In this document: positions 49,381-58,784 of the stretch, in pieces
How positions within the stretch are numbered: position 1 is the first letter of the stretch
Layout: each line of letters starts with the position of its first letter
Assembly (NCBI GenBank): GCA_964634465.1
Contig: CAZWLY010000002.1
Span: 62,001 to 126,000, forward strand
Length of the DNA: 64,000 nucleotides
Direction of reading: 5' to 3'
DNA from: CAZWLY01 sp964634465
Lineage (GTDB): Bacteria > Desulfobacterota > Desulfarculia > G963662305
Made by a program: the position numbers and the translations under genes
The notes under the pieces: generated by a model
Seen by the model: only the letters and a program-made list of their open reading frames with translations
What the model was told of the DNA's origin: nothing
Databases searched by the model: none

Positions 49381-50681
49381 GCCGCCTCCTCGATCCTCAG
49401 GTGGACCGGCGGCGCGGTCAGCACCTCCAGGGCCTCCATCCCGGCCAGCGCCGCCTTGACGTCGGCCTCCCTGGCCCGGTGGGTCAGCATGACCACCGGC
49501 ACCGACTCCAAGCCCTGGCCCTTCTGGATGACCGACTCGATGGAGATGTTGTGCCGGCCCAGAAGTCCGGCCACAGCCGAGAGCACGCCCGGCCGGTCGA
49601 TGGCCGTCAGCCGGAGGTAGTGGCGGCCGACGAGCTCGTCCATGGGCCGGATACTCAGCGGCCGGTCGATCCGGCCCGGCTCGCCCAGGTTGGGCACCCG
49701 GAGTCGGGCTCCGGACAGGATGTCCCGGGCGGCGTCGATGACGTCGCCGGCCACGGCCGAGGCGGTCGGTTTCCGGCCGGCTCCCTGGCCGTAGAAAAGG
49801 ACCTCGCCCACCGGATCGGCGCTCATGTGGATGGCGTTGAACGGCCCGTTGACCGCGGCCAGGACGTGACTCTCCGGAATCATGGTCGGGTGGACCCGGG
49901 CTTCGATCTGGCCGTCGATGCGCCGGGCCAGGGCCAGGAGCTTGATGACGTAGTCGAATTCCCTGGCGAAGACGATGTCCATGGCTTCGATTTTTTGGAT
50001 GCCCTCGACGTAGAGCTTGGAGAACTGGAGCGGCCCCCCAAAGGCCAGGGAGACCAGAATGGCCAGCTTGTGGGCCGCGTCCAGGCCCTCGATGTCCAGG
50101 GTCGGGTCGGCTTCGGCGTAGCCCTCGGCCTGGGCAGCGGCCAGGGCCGTTTCGAACGGCTCGTTCTCCTTGCTCATTCGGGTCAGGATGTAGTTGCAGG
50201 TCCCGTTCAAGATACCGGTCAACCTCTCGACCCGGTTGGCGGCCATGCCCTCCCTGATGGAGCGGATGATGGGGATGCCGCCGGCCACGGCGGCCTCGAA
50301 GAAGACGCTCGAACCGCGCTCCTCGGCCAGCTTGAAGATCTCGTTGCCGTGCTCGGCCAACAGCGCCTTGTTGGCCGTCACCACTCGTTTGCCCGCCTCC
50401 AGGGCCCGCAAGATGAAGCTTCGGGCCGGCTCCAGGCCGCCGATCAGCTCGACCACCACCTGGATCGCCGGATCGTCGATGACCGCCTCGACCGAGTCGG
50501 TCAGAACCCCTGCCGGCACCTCGACGCCCCGGTCGGTGGTGAGGTCCAGATCGGCGATCCTGGTCAGCCGGATGGGCGCGCCCAGGCGTCTATCCAGCCG
50601 CTCGCCGTGTTCGAAAAAGAGTTGGGCCAGGCCGGTGCCGACCGTGCCGAAGCCGAGGAGGCCAACCTTGATTTCCGCCAT
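49377..50681 (-). CDS. hom: Homoserine dehydrogenase (ACT domain)
   Basis: The 434-residue protein has GLLGFGTVGTGLAQLFFEHG (NAD(P)), the catalytic NGTCNYILTRM and a Lys-containing AYGFGAGRKPTASA-like segment (FYGQGAGRKPTASAVAGDVI). From about residue 350 there is an ACT domain (YLRLTAIDRPGVLSAVAGLL), usually the threonine-feedback site. It makes homoserine for Thr and Met synthesis. It is 27 bp from the aminotransferase and overlaps the ApgM-like gene. Confidence 0.96.
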   Translation of the reverse strand: MAEIKVGLLGFGTVGTGLAQLFFEHGERLDRRLGAPIRLTRIADLDLTTDRGVEVPAGVLTDSVEAVIDDPAIQVVVELIGGLEPARSFILRALEAGKRVVTANKALLAEHGNEIFKLAEERGSSVFFEAAVAGGIPIIRSIREGMAANRVERLTGILNGTCNYILTRMSKENEPFETALAAAQAEGYAEADPTLDIEGLDAAHKLAILVSLAFGGPLQFSKLYVEGIQKIEAMDIVFAREFDYVIKLLALARRIDGQIEARVHPTMIPESHVLAAVNGPFNAIHMSADPVGEVLFYGQGAGRKPTASAVAGDVIDAARDILSGARLRVPNLGEPGRIDRPLSIRPMDELVGRHYLRLTAIDRPGVLSAVAGLLGRHNISIESVIQKGQGLESVPVVMLTHRAREADVKAALAGMEALEVLTAPPVHLRIEEAA

Positions 50682-50708
50682 GCTTCAGACCACCGTGTTC
50701 AGAATTTG

Positions 50709-51881
50709 TTACCCCTGGAGCATCCTCTTGATGCCCCGGCAGGCCTGGTTGATCCGGTTGTTGTTCTCCACCAGGGCGAAACGGACGTACTCATCCCCGA
50801 AGTCGCCGAAGCCCTTGCCCGGCGCCACGGCCACCTTGGCTTCGCGGATCATTCGCTTGGCGAACTCCACCGAGCCCAGGTGGGCGAGGCGGTCCGGGAT
50901 CTTGGCCCAGGCGAACATGGTCGCCCGGGGCGGCTCGATATCCCAGCCGGCCCGGGCCAACCCGGCCACCAGGGCGTCGCGCCGGCGGCGGTAGACGTCT
51001 GCGATCTCGGCGACGCAGGACTGGTCTTCGTTGAGCGCGATGATGGCCGCGATCTGGATCGGCTGGAACATACCGTAGTCGAGATAGGACTTGATTCGGG
51101 TCAGCGCCCGGACCATCTGCTCGTTGCCGCAGCAAAAGCCGACCCGCCAGCCGGCCATGGAGTAGGACTTGGACAGGGAAAAGAGCTCCACCCCGACCTC
51201 CTTGGCCCCTTTGGCCTGGAGAAAGCTGGGAGCCTGATAGCCGTCGAAGGTCAGGTCGGCGTAGGCCAGGTCGTGGATCACCCAAACCCCGTTGTCCTTG
51301 GCCCAATCGACGATGCGCTGAAAGAAGTCGAGATCGACCACCTGGCAGGTCGGGTTGTGGGGGAAGGAGATGATCAGCAGCTTCGGTTTGGGCCAGGTGG
51401 TCTTGGTGGCCGCCATCAGGTCCTCGAAGAAGTCCCGGCCCGGATCGATGGGGATGCCCCGCACGTCGCCGCCGGCGATGATGGCCGAATAGGGGTGGAT
51501 GGGGTAGGTCGGGTTGGGCGCGAAGCAGACCTCGCCCGGCCGGATCATGGCCAGGACCAGGTGGGCCAGCCCCTCCTTGGCCCCCATGGTGGCGATGGTC
51601 TCGGTGTCGGGATTGAGATCGACCTCGAAGCGGCGGCGGTACCAGTCGGCGATGGCCAGCCTGAGCTTGGGGATGCCCTGGGAGGCGGAGTAGCGGTGAT
51701 TGCGCGGTTTTTGGGCCGCCTCGATCAGCTTGTCCACGATGTGCGGCGGCGTGGCCAGGTCGGGGTTGCCCATCCCCAGGTCGATGATGTCCTCGCCGGC
51801 CCGGCGGGCCTGCATCTTGATCTCGTTGACCTCGGCGAAAACATAGGGCGGCAGCCGCTTTATCCGGTCGAAATCCTCCAT
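50709..51881 (-). CDS. alaC: Alanine/aspartate-type PLP aminotransferase
   Basis: The 390-residue class I/II fold has IDLGMGNPDLATPPHIVDKL, MGAKEGLAHLVLAM, SFPHNPTC, HDLAYADLTFDGY and the PLP lysine in SLSKSYSMAGWRVGF. The closest named relative by motif is AlaC, glutamate-pyruvate aminotransferase; an aspartate role next to hom is also possible. ATG 51881 is used (AGGGGG upstream); a GTG two codons before overlaps it. Confidence 0.88.
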   Translation of the reverse strand: MEDFDRIKRLPPYVFAEVNEIKMQARRAGEDIIDLGMGNPDLATPPHIVDKLIEAAQKPRNHRYSASQGIPKLRLAIADWYRRRFEVDLNPDTETIATMGAKEGLAHLVLAMIRPGEVCFAPNPTYPIHPYSAIIAGGDVRGIPIDPGRDFFEDLMAATKTTWPKPKLLIISFPHNPTCQVVDLDFFQRIVDWAKDNGVWVIHDLAYADLTFDGYQAPSFLQAKGAKEVGVELFSLSKSYSMAGWRVGFCCGNEQMVRALTRIKSYLDYGMFQPIQIAAIIALNEDQSCVAEIADVYRRRRDALVAGLARAGWDIEPPRATMFAWAKIPDRLAHLGSVEFAKRMIREAKVAVAPGKGFGDFGDEYVRFALVENNNRINQACRGIKRMLQG

Positions 51882-52004
51882 CGTCACCCCCTTGATATCC
51901 CGGTAAGTCTTACCAATTTAATGAGTGGCCGAGCGGGTGTCAAAGGGATTGTTGGCCGGGCCTGGGGCGGAATCGGCCCTGGGCCGAAGGAGCCGCCGGT
52001 CGGT

Positions 52005-52568
52005 TCAGCGCCGTCTCAGGGCGCAGTCCTTGCTGCACCCGGCGCAGGGATTGGCCGCCTCGGCCGGTTGGCGGCCCAGCGGATAGAGATAGGCGATCGA
52101 CCAGGTCGGGCGGAGCGTGTCGCCGTCGGCCGAGTGCTGGACAGACAGGCCCAGGCCGTTGCCCGGCAGGAGGGCCAGGACCTGGTCCAGCTTCAGCTCG
52201 GGCGCGGCCGCGCCGCCGGGTACGGCCGGATGCCCGATGAATAATTTTTTCGGTGCGATGAACTTTTGGATGCGATAGTTGAGGTAGGCCTCTAGCTGGA
52301 ACAGCCCGGCTTTCAAGCACTCCTCCAGCCAGGGCATGCCGATCAGCCTCTCCACCTCTTCCCCCAGGGTGGCGGCCACGGCCACCACACCGGCCTCGGC
52401 TTGGTCGGGGGGCAGGGGAGAGTCTTTGGGGTCGATGATCTCGAAGGCGCCCCTGGCCCGGCGAGTCTGGTGAAAGGCGTCGAGAGCCTCTTTCAGCCCC
52501 TCGGTCTCGCCCTCGGGGTCCACGTCCCTCTTCTCCAAGGTGATCCAGATGTCGTCCAGGACGACCAC
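52005..52568 (-). CDS. Conserved protein of unknown function with C-terminal Cys motif
   Basis: The 187-residue product starts at GTG 52568 after GGAGGG (VVVLDDIWITLEKRD); an upstream frame to 52691 is weakly coded. The C-terminus reads LRPTWSIAYLYPLGRQPAEA then PCAGCSKDCALRRR. This tail resembles the end of vitamin B12-dependent methionine-synthase activation proteins (Cys-xx-Cys-xxx-Cys), but the assignment is weak. VVAVAATLGEEVERLIGMP may be part of the same fold. It lies upstream of the aminotransferase on the same strand, 123 bp away. Confidence 0.6.
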   Translation of the reverse strand: MVVLDDIWITLEKRDVDPEGETEGLKEALDAFHQTRRARGAFEIIDPKDSPLPPDQAEAGVVAVAATLGEEVERLIGMPWLEECLKAGLFQLEAYLNYRIQKFIAPKKLFIGHPAVPGGAAAPELKLDQVLALLPGNGLGLSVQHSADGDTLRPTWSIAYLYPLGRQPAEAANPCAGCSKDCALRRR

Positions 52569-52887
52569 GTCTTCACCCTCCTGCAATCGACATAGAGAAG
52601 TATAAGGCCCCGGCTCGGGTCCGGCAAGGGCCGCCCCGGACAGGGACCGACGGCGGCGGGGATATCGCCGGCCTTGATGAATCACGTTCATTCGGAAAGA
52701 AGGAGCCGAAAAAAGGCGGTCGCCGGAACCGGAGAAAAGGATGTCTCCGTCGGCAAGGAGCCCGGGTGGAGCTCCCGTCGGCGGTCTGGACCCCGCCCCG
52801 ACATCACCCCGGCGGGCCAGACGCCTCGCTGGAGCGCCGGCCCGACTTGTCCGGCCGGCCCGTTGGGGTCGCCCCGGTCTCTACGGC
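52569..52887. other. Intergenic region between the Cys-motif protein and the ClC gene
   Basis: About 320 bp with no credible gene. TTATACT on the minus strand near 52600 could be the -10 of the downstream gene; no clear -35. The remainder is G/C-rich without repeats. Confidence 0.4.
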
Positions 52888-54633
52888 TCAACCGGTCAGG
52901 TCGGCCTTGGCCACGTACTTGGAGTAGGCGCTCAGGATGTCGCTTCGGGAGACGATCCCGACCAGGCGGCGATCGGTCTTGGAGGCGACCACCGGCAGGG
53001 TGGCGAAATCCTTCAGCGAGATCTTGTCCAGGGCCGTCTCCAGGTTGTCCTCCGGGGTGACGGTGACCACGTCCTTGGTGGCAAGCTCGCTGACCACCAC
53101 GATATCCCTGAGATATGGATCAAAGGCCTGCTCGGCGTAGTCGTTGTGGCCGACCATGCCCACCAGCCGGCCCTCGGAGTCCACCACCGGGAAGGAGGCG
53201 AACTTGGACCGGGTGACCAGGTCGATGAACTGGCCCAGGACCATGTCTTGGGGGACGCTCTCCACCTGGTGGCTCATGGCCTGCTCGACCGAGATGGAGC
53301 GCATCAGGTTAACCTCGCGTCCGGCCCGGATGTTGATTCCCCGCCGGATGAGCTTTAGGGTGTAGATCGATTCGGGCTTCAGCCCGCTGGCGACCAGGGT
53401 GGAGATGATGGTGGCGATCATCAAGGGCAGGATGATCTTGTAGCCGCCGGTCAGCTCGAAGAGGATGATGAAGGCGGACAGCGGGCCGTGGGTCGTCCCG
53501 GCCACCAGCGCCCCCATGCCGACGATGGCGTAGGCGCCCGGTCCGGCCGTCAGGTCGGGGAAGGCGGTGTGGATGCCGTGGCCGAAGGCCCCGCCCAACA
53601 TGGCCCCGATGAACAGCGACGGGGCGAAGATGCCGCCCGACATGCCGCCGCCGATGGTCATGGAGGTGGCCAGGATCTTCAGTCCGACCAGGATCAGGAG
53701 CAGCCACCAGACCATGCGGTCGGCCAGGGCCATGTCGATCGTCTCGTAGCCCACGCCCAGCACCCAGGGGAAGACCAACCCCATCGCCCCCAGGGCCAGA
53801 CCGGCGATGACGGGTTTGATCCAATCCGGAATCTTCCAGGCGTCGAAGGCGTCCTCGGCCTTGTAGAGAGTGGTGGTGAACAGAATCGCCACCAGGCCGG
53901 CCGCCGCTCCCAAGCCGGCGTGGAAGATCAGCTCGACGCCGGAGACGAGCTGGTACTCGGGGACGGGGAAGGCCGGGGCGTCGCCCAGGTGGTAGCGGCT
54001 GATGGCGGTGGCCATGACCGCCGAGATGACGATGGGCGAGAAGGTGGTCACCGCGAACTCGCCCAGGATTATCTCCAGGGCGAAGATCATTCCGGCCACC
54101 GGAGCGTTGAAGGTGGCGGCGATGCCGGCCGCCGCGCCGCAACCGACCAGGATCCGCATCCGATTGGGCGAGACCTTGAGCATCTGACCCAGGGACGAGC
54201 CGATGGCCGAACCGATCTGCACGATCGGCCCCTCCCGGCCGATCGAGCCGCCGGCGGCGATGGACAGGGCCGAGACCAGTGACTTGACGGCCACCACCCG
54301 CTTTCTGATGACGCCGCCCTGGAGCGCCACCGCGAGCATCACCTCGGGCACGCCGTGTCCCTTGGCCTCCCGGGCGAAGAGGTAGATGACCGGGCCGACG
54401 ATGGCCCCGGCCAGGGCGGGAACGATGAGCCTCCACCACCACGACGAGTTCTTGAGCCCCACCAGCAGGTCGCTCGGGTTGTCGTAGGCCCAGGTTTGGA
54501 AGAGGCCGATCAGATACCGGAAACCGACCGCGCCGTAACCGCCCAAAACGCCGACGGCCACGGCTATGGCCAGCATGTAGAGGTGTTCGTTGGCAAAGAC
54601 AGAGGTTTTTTTGTTGTCGCTGCGTGGGGTCAT
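52888..54633 (-). CDS. ClC-type chloride channel/antiporter with two CBS domains
   Basis: The 581-residue membrane protein has GGSIGREGPIVQIGSAIG (GxExxP filter, gating Glu), GCGAAAGIAATFNAPVAGMIFA, IGGGMSGGIFAPSLFIGAML (GxFxP), and a Tyr in the last helices. Residues about 445-575 are two CBS domains (SVEQAMSHQVESVPQDM; LATKDVVTVTPEDNLETA) that bind nucleotide and gate the pore. The start at 54633 comes from its own frame with weak site. Ion selectivity unproven. It is 30 bp from cpoB; co-transcription is possible. Confidence 0.93.
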   Translation of the reverse strand: MTPRSDNKKTSVFANEHLYMLAIAVAVGVLGGYGAVGFRYLIGLFQTWAYDNPSDLLVGLKNSSWWWRLIVPALAGAIVGPVIYLFAREAKGHGVPEVMLAVALQGGVIRKRVVAVKSLVSALSIAAGGSIGREGPIVQIGSAIGSSLGQMLKVSPNRMRILVGCGAAAGIAATFNAPVAGMIFALEIILGEFAVTTFSPIVISAVMATAISRYHLGDAPAFPVPEYQLVSGVELIFHAGLGAAAGLVAILFTTTLYKAEDAFDAWKIPDWIKPVIAGLALGAMGLVFPWVLGVGYETIDMALADRMVWWLLLILVGLKILATSMTIGGGMSGGIFAPSLFIGAMLGGAFGHGIHTAFPDLTAGPGAYAIVGMGALVAGTTHGPLSAFIILFELTGGYKIILPLMIATIISTLVASGLKPESIYTLKLIRRGINIRAGREVNLMRSISVEQAMSHQVESVPQDMVLGQFIDLVTRSKFASFPVVDSEGRLVGMVGHNDYAEQAFDPYLRDIVVVSELATKDVVTVTPEDNLETALDKISLKDFATLPVVASKTDRRLVGIVSRSDILSAYSKYVAKADLTG

Positions 54634-54663
54634 TGTTCTGTCCAGGCCGAGGCGGGGGGCCGT

Positions 54664-55446
54664 CTATTTCAGGGTTTTGAGTTTCTTTTTGGCGATGGCC
54701 GTCTGAGGTGCCTTGGGATACTCCTTGATCAGCCTCTTTAAGAGGAGGCGGGCGCTGGTGGCGTCCTTGAGGTTGGCGAAGGCGAAGGCCTGTTTCAGAA
54801 GCGCGCTGGGCACCTTGCCCGACTTGGGATGGTCCTGGATGACCTTCTGATACTCCAGGATGGCCTCGTCGAAACGCTTTTCGTAGTAGTAGGTCTCGCC
54901 GATCCAGAAGATGGCCGAGGCGACGATGTTGGAGGCGGGGAAGTCCCTGATGAACTTCTCCATCGCGGCCCGGGCCTCGGCCATCCGGCCCCGCTTGAAA
55001 AGCTCCTTGGCCGCGGCGAAGGCCTCCTTTTCGGTCAACGGCTTTTGGGGCGCCGGCGGTGTGGCGCTCGGGGGCGGGGCGGTGGTCGGCGCGCCGGTGG
55101 AGGCGGCCGGCGGAGCGGTTGCGCCCTCGCTCGCCGGCGGGGGCGTCGGCTTGGCCAGTTTGGCCTCCAAGGCCTCCAGCCGGGCCTCCAGCTTGGCCAG
55201 GCGGTCGAGGTCCTTGAGGCGGTGGCGCAGCTCCTCCAGCGCGCCCTTGAGGCGGGCGACGTCGTCGTGGAGCCTGGTTATGGTCGCCGTGTGCTCGGCC
55301 AAGGTCTCGCGGATGAGGCGTAGCTCGATGAGTTGCTGCTCGATGGCCTCGAACCGTTTCTCATCGGCCGGAGAAGCGGTTGTGGCCGCCGGCGGGGCGA
55401 CCAGGCAGAACACAAGTAGGGCTATGCCGACTAGACGCAGCGGCAT
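54664..55446 (-). CDS. cpoB: Tol-Pal system protein CpoB (YbgF)
   Basis: The 260-residue periplasmic protein has a signal peptide LRLVGIALLVFCLVAPPAAT, then a coiled coil (about 35-95: LIELRLIRETLAEHTATITR), a Pro/Ala/Thr linker and TPR repeats (EAFAAAKELFKRGRMAEARA; EAILEYQKVIQDHPKSGKVP). The end, YPKAPQTAIAKKKLKTLK, is typical of CpoB. It coordinates Tol-Pal with septal peptidoglycan synthesis. The start at 55446 follows GGGGAGG. It lies 64 bp after pal. Confidence 0.93.
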   Translation of the reverse strand: MPLRLVGIALLVFCLVAPPAATTASPADEKRFEAIEQQLIELRLIRETLAEHTATITRLHDDVARLKGALEELRHRLKDLDRLAKLEARLEALEAKLAKPTPPPASEGATAPPAASTGAPTTAPPPSATPPAPQKPLTEKEAFAAAKELFKRGRMAEARAAMEKFIRDFPASNIVASAIFWIGETYYYEKRFDEAILEYQKVIQDHPKSGKVPSALLKQAFAFANLKDATSARLLLKRLIKEYPKAPQTAIAKKKLKTLK

Positions 55447-55510
55447 GAAGCCTCCCCAGAGGGTCGAACGCCGGGACCGGCGAATCAACGCCGGCCCCGT
55501 TCAGACGCGA

Positions 55511-56056
55511 TTACTTGATGACGAACTGAGCCCGGCGATTCTTGGCCCAGGCCTCCTCGTTGTGACCGGGATCGAGGGGCATCTCCTCTCCGTAAGAGAT
55601 GGTCTCCAGTCTGTCGCCGCTGATACCCAAAGCCATCAGGAACTTCTTGGCGGCCTGCGCCCGACGCTCGCCCAGGGCCATGTTGTAGGCCTCGGTGCCG
55701 CGCTCGTCGCAGTGGCCCTGAATGATGACCACCACGTTCGGGTTTTCCTTCAGCCAGGCGGCCTTGCGCTTGAGGACTTCGGCGGCGTCGACGCGGATGT
55801 CGGACTTGTCAAAGTCGAAGTGGACCATCTCGTTGAGGAACATCATCCGCTTTTTGGCCAACTCTTCCTTGAGCTTCTGCTCCTTGAGCTGGGCTTCGGT
55901 CAAGGCGGAGCTGGGAGCGGAGGCCTTACCAGCCTTCCCGGCAGCCGGCGTGGGCATATCGGTCCTGACCTCTTTCTTGGCGCAGCCGGTCAACAGGCCC
56001 GTTCCGGCCAGGGCGAAGACCATAACCAACATCCCGATGAAAATCCTTTTGCTCAT
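55511..56056 (-). CDS. pal: Peptidoglycan-associated lipoprotein Pal
   Basis: The 181-residue lipoprotein has signal MLVMVFALAGTGLLTGC with the lipobox LTGC, followed by a short linker and an OmpA-like domain: VHFDFDKSDIRVDAAEVLKR, VVIIQGHCDERGTEAYNMAL and GERRAQAAKKFL bind meso-diaminopimelate. The C-terminus is NEEAWAKNRRAQFVIK. It anchors the outer membrane and is bound by TolB, encoded 42 bp upstream. Confidence 0.97.
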   Translation of the reverse strand: MSKRIFIGMLVMVFALAGTGLLTGCAKKEVRTDMPTPAAGKAGKASAPSSALTEAQLKEQKLKEELAKKRMMFLNEMVHFDFDKSDIRVDAAEVLKRKAAWLKENPNVVVIIQGHCDERGTEAYNMALGERRAQAAKKFLMALGISGDRLETISYGEEMPLDPGHNEEAWAKNRRAQFVIK

Positions 56057-56098
56057 GCCTCCTCCTATAAATATCTGAAGCCTTGGTTGTGGTCCGGG

Positions 56099-57412
56099 CT
56101 ATTTCCACAGCCGGCCCGACCAGCTCGGGCTGGTCTGATTCCCCTTGGACTTGGTTAATCTTTTAACATGTCCGCCGTTGGCGGTCATCACGTAAATAGC
56201 CGATTTTCCGCTTCGAGTCGAACTAAAAACGATCATCCGGCCGTCGGCCGACCAGGAGGGGTGCGCGTTGTCTCCCTGATCGAGTGTCAACTGCTGGCGG
56301 TCGCTCCCGTCGGGAGCAATGGTGAAGATGTTGAATTGATTGGATTTCATGCCGACATAGGCGATCCTGTCACCCCTCGGCGACCAGCTCGGGGAGGTGT
56401 TGTGCTGGCCCTGATAGGTCACCCGTCTCACCGCGCCGGTGGCCATCTCCAAAATGAAGATTTGCGGTGTTCCGTGACGCTTCGAGGTGAAGGCGAGCCG
56501 GCTGCCGTCCGGCGAGAACGACCCCGAGACATCGATGCCTGGCGACTTGGTCAGCCGCTTTATCAACCGTCCCCGGGTGGTGGCCAGGTAGAGCTCGTTG
56601 TCGCCGTCCTTGGAGAGCGTGACCACCATCTGGTCGGTCCCGGGACGGTAGGCCGGCGCCATGTTGAGCCCCTTGAAGCCCATCAGCCGCCTGGAACGGC
56701 CGGTGGCCAGATCGAGACGGTAGAGGTAGGGCTGGCCGTCCTTGTAGGAGGTGAAGGCGATCGTCTTGCCGTCCAGCGACCAGACCGGGAGTTTGGTGAT
56801 CGAGCGGTAGCGGGTCATCCGCTTGGCGTTGCGGCCGTCGAAGTCGGCCACGTAGATCTCCTTGTGACCGGTCTGGTCGGAGACGTAGGTCAGGCGGGTC
56901 TGGAAAGCGCCCAACTCGCCGGTGACCTGGCGCATGACCTCGTCGGCGAACTTGTGGGCCATCAGCCGATAGTCCTTGGGGGTGCCGGTATAGCGCTTGC
57001 CCAGGATCAGTTGGCCGCGTTTGACGTCGAACATCCTCAGTTCGCAGACAAAGGTCTGGCCGTCGTTTCGCCAGGCGCCCTTGATCAGAAACTCGGCTCC
57101 GATCATGTTCCAGGCGGCGAAGTTGGTCTGGGAGGCGGTCAGGCCCATGGCCGCCGAATCGACCAGGAAGGTCTTGGGGTCGAGCAGCTTGAACAGGCCG
57201 ACGAAGTCGAGATCCTCCACGAGCACCGTCCTGAGCGCGTCGGCCGCCTCTCGATCCAGCTCTCCGGCCAAGGGCTTGAAGCTGGGGATGGCCACCGGGA
57301 ACTGGCGGGCGTAGGGCGAGTAGATGTCGATGTAGACCCGGGCCGACGCCGCCGGCAGGCCCAAAAGCAGGCCCGCCACCAGGACGATAATGATAATCAA
57401 GCCTCTCTTCAT
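56099..57412 (-). CDS. tolB: Tol-Pal system beta-propeller protein TolB
   Basis: The 437-residue protein has a signal peptide (MKRGLIIIIVLVAGLLLGLP then AASA), an N-terminal domain (YIDIYSPYARQFPVAIPSFK; LVEDLDFVGLFKLLDP) and six propeller blades with repeats like SPSWSPRGDRIAYVG and HPSWSADGRMIVFSS. Shares one base with the end of tolA. It links Pal to TolA in the periplasm. A longer frame to 57625 is inside tolA. Confidence 0.97.
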   Translation of the reverse strand: MKRGLIIIIVLVAGLLLGLPAASARVYIDIYSPYARQFPVAIPSFKPLAGELDREAADALRTVLVEDLDFVGLFKLLDPKTFLVDSAAMGLTASQTNFAAWNMIGAEFLIKGAWRNDGQTFVCELRMFDVKRGQLILGKRYTGTPKDYRLMAHKFADEVMRQVTGELGAFQTRLTYVSDQTGHKEIYVADFDGRNAKRMTRYRSITKLPVWSLDGKTIAFTSYKDGQPYLYRLDLATGRSRRLMGFKGLNMAPAYRPGTDQMVVTLSKDGDNELYLATTRGRLIKRLTKSPGIDVSGSFSPDGSRLAFTSKRHGTPQIFILEMATGAVRRVTYQGQHNTSPSWSPRGDRIAYVGMKSNQFNIFTIAPDGSDRQQLTLDQGDNAHPSWSADGRMIVFSSTRSGKSAIYVMTANGGHVKRLTKSKGNQTSPSWSGRLWK

Positions 57413-58311
57413 CAATCCTCCGGCCGGAACCTGACCCCGATCTCCAGTGACGAGCCGGCCGCGACGGGCGGCAGCGGAGGCAGGGGGGACGATCTTTCGA
57501 TCGCCCAGGCCACCGACTGATCGAACCGGGCGTGGCCCGATCTCTTCTCGAATTTGAACTCGCTGATGGTTCCGTCGGGCCGAACCTTCAGGACGACCAC
57601 CGCCTCCAACTCGCCGTCGAGCCACTCCTCGGGGAGCGTCCAGTTGCTCCGGATCCGTTGCCAGACCTTGGAGTAGTAGACGGCCATGGCGTCGGTGGTC
57701 TTGCGCCCGCCCTCGACGCCGCCGGTCCCCCGGCCGTAGACCCGGTCCTTGATCCGCTCCCTGGCCCGAGCCAGAGCCTTGGCGAGATGCTCCTCCTCGA
57801 CGGATTTCCGTCTCTTTTCGGCGGCCGCCTTCTCCTCGGCCTTTCTTTTTTGGGCCACCAGGCTCTCGATCCGCTCCAGAGCCTTGTCCAACTCCTTTTC
57901 CTGATCGACCGGCAGGATCTTGCTGGAGGGCTTGGGCGCGCCCATCTTGGTGATCGTCTCCAGCTTGGGCTTCTCCTTGTCCTTGCTCTTGCCGATCGGT
58001 ATCAGTTCGGCCGGCTCCGGGACCTTGACCTTTTCCGCCGGCTTGGGTTTCGGCTTGGCCGGCGCCGGCGGCGAAGCAGGCTCGGCCGCCGTTTCCGGCT
58101 CAGCCGGCTCGGCCGGCGGCGGCGGACCGGGCGCGCTCACCAGATCGACCGTGTACACCGGCCCCAGGAACTGCTCCGAGCCGCTTTCGAACCCCGGCCA
58201 CAGGGCCGCGGCGATCAGGATGAAGACGTGCAGGCCGAGGGAGACCAGACCGTAGGCCAGAAGCCTCGGACCGTCGAACACGCCTTCCGCCAGGGCCGGC
58301 GGCCGGATCAT
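57412..58311 (-). CDS. tolA: TolA/TonB-type energy transducer
   Basis: The 299-residue protein has one membrane helix (LVSLGLHVFILIAAALWPG) with the SLxxH motif, a long Pro/Ala/Lys/Glu-rich helical region (about 65-195) that spans the periplasm, and a TonB-C-like end (VVVLKVRPDGTISEFKFEKR, RFDQSVAWAIERSSPLPPLP). It overlaps tolR by 4 bp and tolB by one base. Confidence 0.93.
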   Translation of the reverse strand: MIRPPALAEGVFDGPRLLAYGLVSLGLHVFILIAAALWPGFESGSEQFLGPVYTVDLVSAPGPPPPAEPAEPETAAEPASPPAPAKPKPKPAEKVKVPEPAELIPIGKSKDKEKPKLETITKMGAPKPSSKILPVDQEKELDKALERIESLVAQKRKAEEKAAAEKRRKSVEEEHLAKALARARERIKDRVYGRGTGGVEGGRKTTDAMAVYYSKVWQRIRSNWTLPEEWLDGELEAVVVLKVRPDGTISEFKFEKRSGHARFDQSVAWAIERSSPLPPLPPVAAGSSLEIGVRFRPED

Positions 58312-58772
58312 CCCTCCAGCGACCTCGGGCCGTCGCCTTCGGCCTTCCCGCCCGCGGCGGACGGTCGGCTCACGACCGGCTCGGTGACCACACCCAGTTT
58401 TTCCACCCCGGCGTCCTTTATGGCCGCCATGATCCGGACCACGAAACCGTACGAGGCCTTGGCGTCGGCGCGAAGATAGACCTGGGGATCGACCCGTTGG
58501 CTCATGATCGCCTTTATCTTCTCGGCCAAGTTGGCCTCGCTGACCTCGACCTCGTCCAGATAAATCTTCTCTTCGGCGGTCAGGGTGATGACCAAACGCT
58601 CGTCGGCCGTATCCAGCGCCTTGGCCGTGGCCTGGGGCAGGTTGACGTCCACCCCCTGGACCATCATCGGCGCGGCCACCATGAAGATGATCAACAGCAC
58701 CAGCATCACGTCCACGAAGGGCGTGACGTTGATCTCGGACAGCATGCTGTTATTGTTGTCGTCCACCCGCAT
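58308..58772 (-). CDS. tolR: Tol-Pal system protein TolR
   Basis: The 154-residue protein has MLSEINVTPFVDVMLVLLII with the Asp in the membrane helix that conducts protons, and MVQGVDVNLPQA in the periplasmic part, ending in a disordered acidic tail. It works with TolQ and TolA; 12 bp from tolQ. Confidence 0.97.
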   Translation of the reverse strand: MRVDDNNNSMLSEINVTPFVDVMLVLLIIFMVAAPMMVQGVDVNLPQATAKALDTADERLVITLTAEEKIYLDEVEVSEANLAEKIKAIMSQRVDPQVYLRADAKASYGFVVRIMAAIKDAGVEKLGVVTEPVVSRPSAAGGKAEGDGPRSLEG

Positions 58773-58784
58773 CGGGTTTCGCTC

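Noticed and set aside
49401..52244. 947-residue open frame on the plus strand
   Set aside because: Antisense to hom and alaC, which have clear motifs; low-complexity translation typical of shadow frames.
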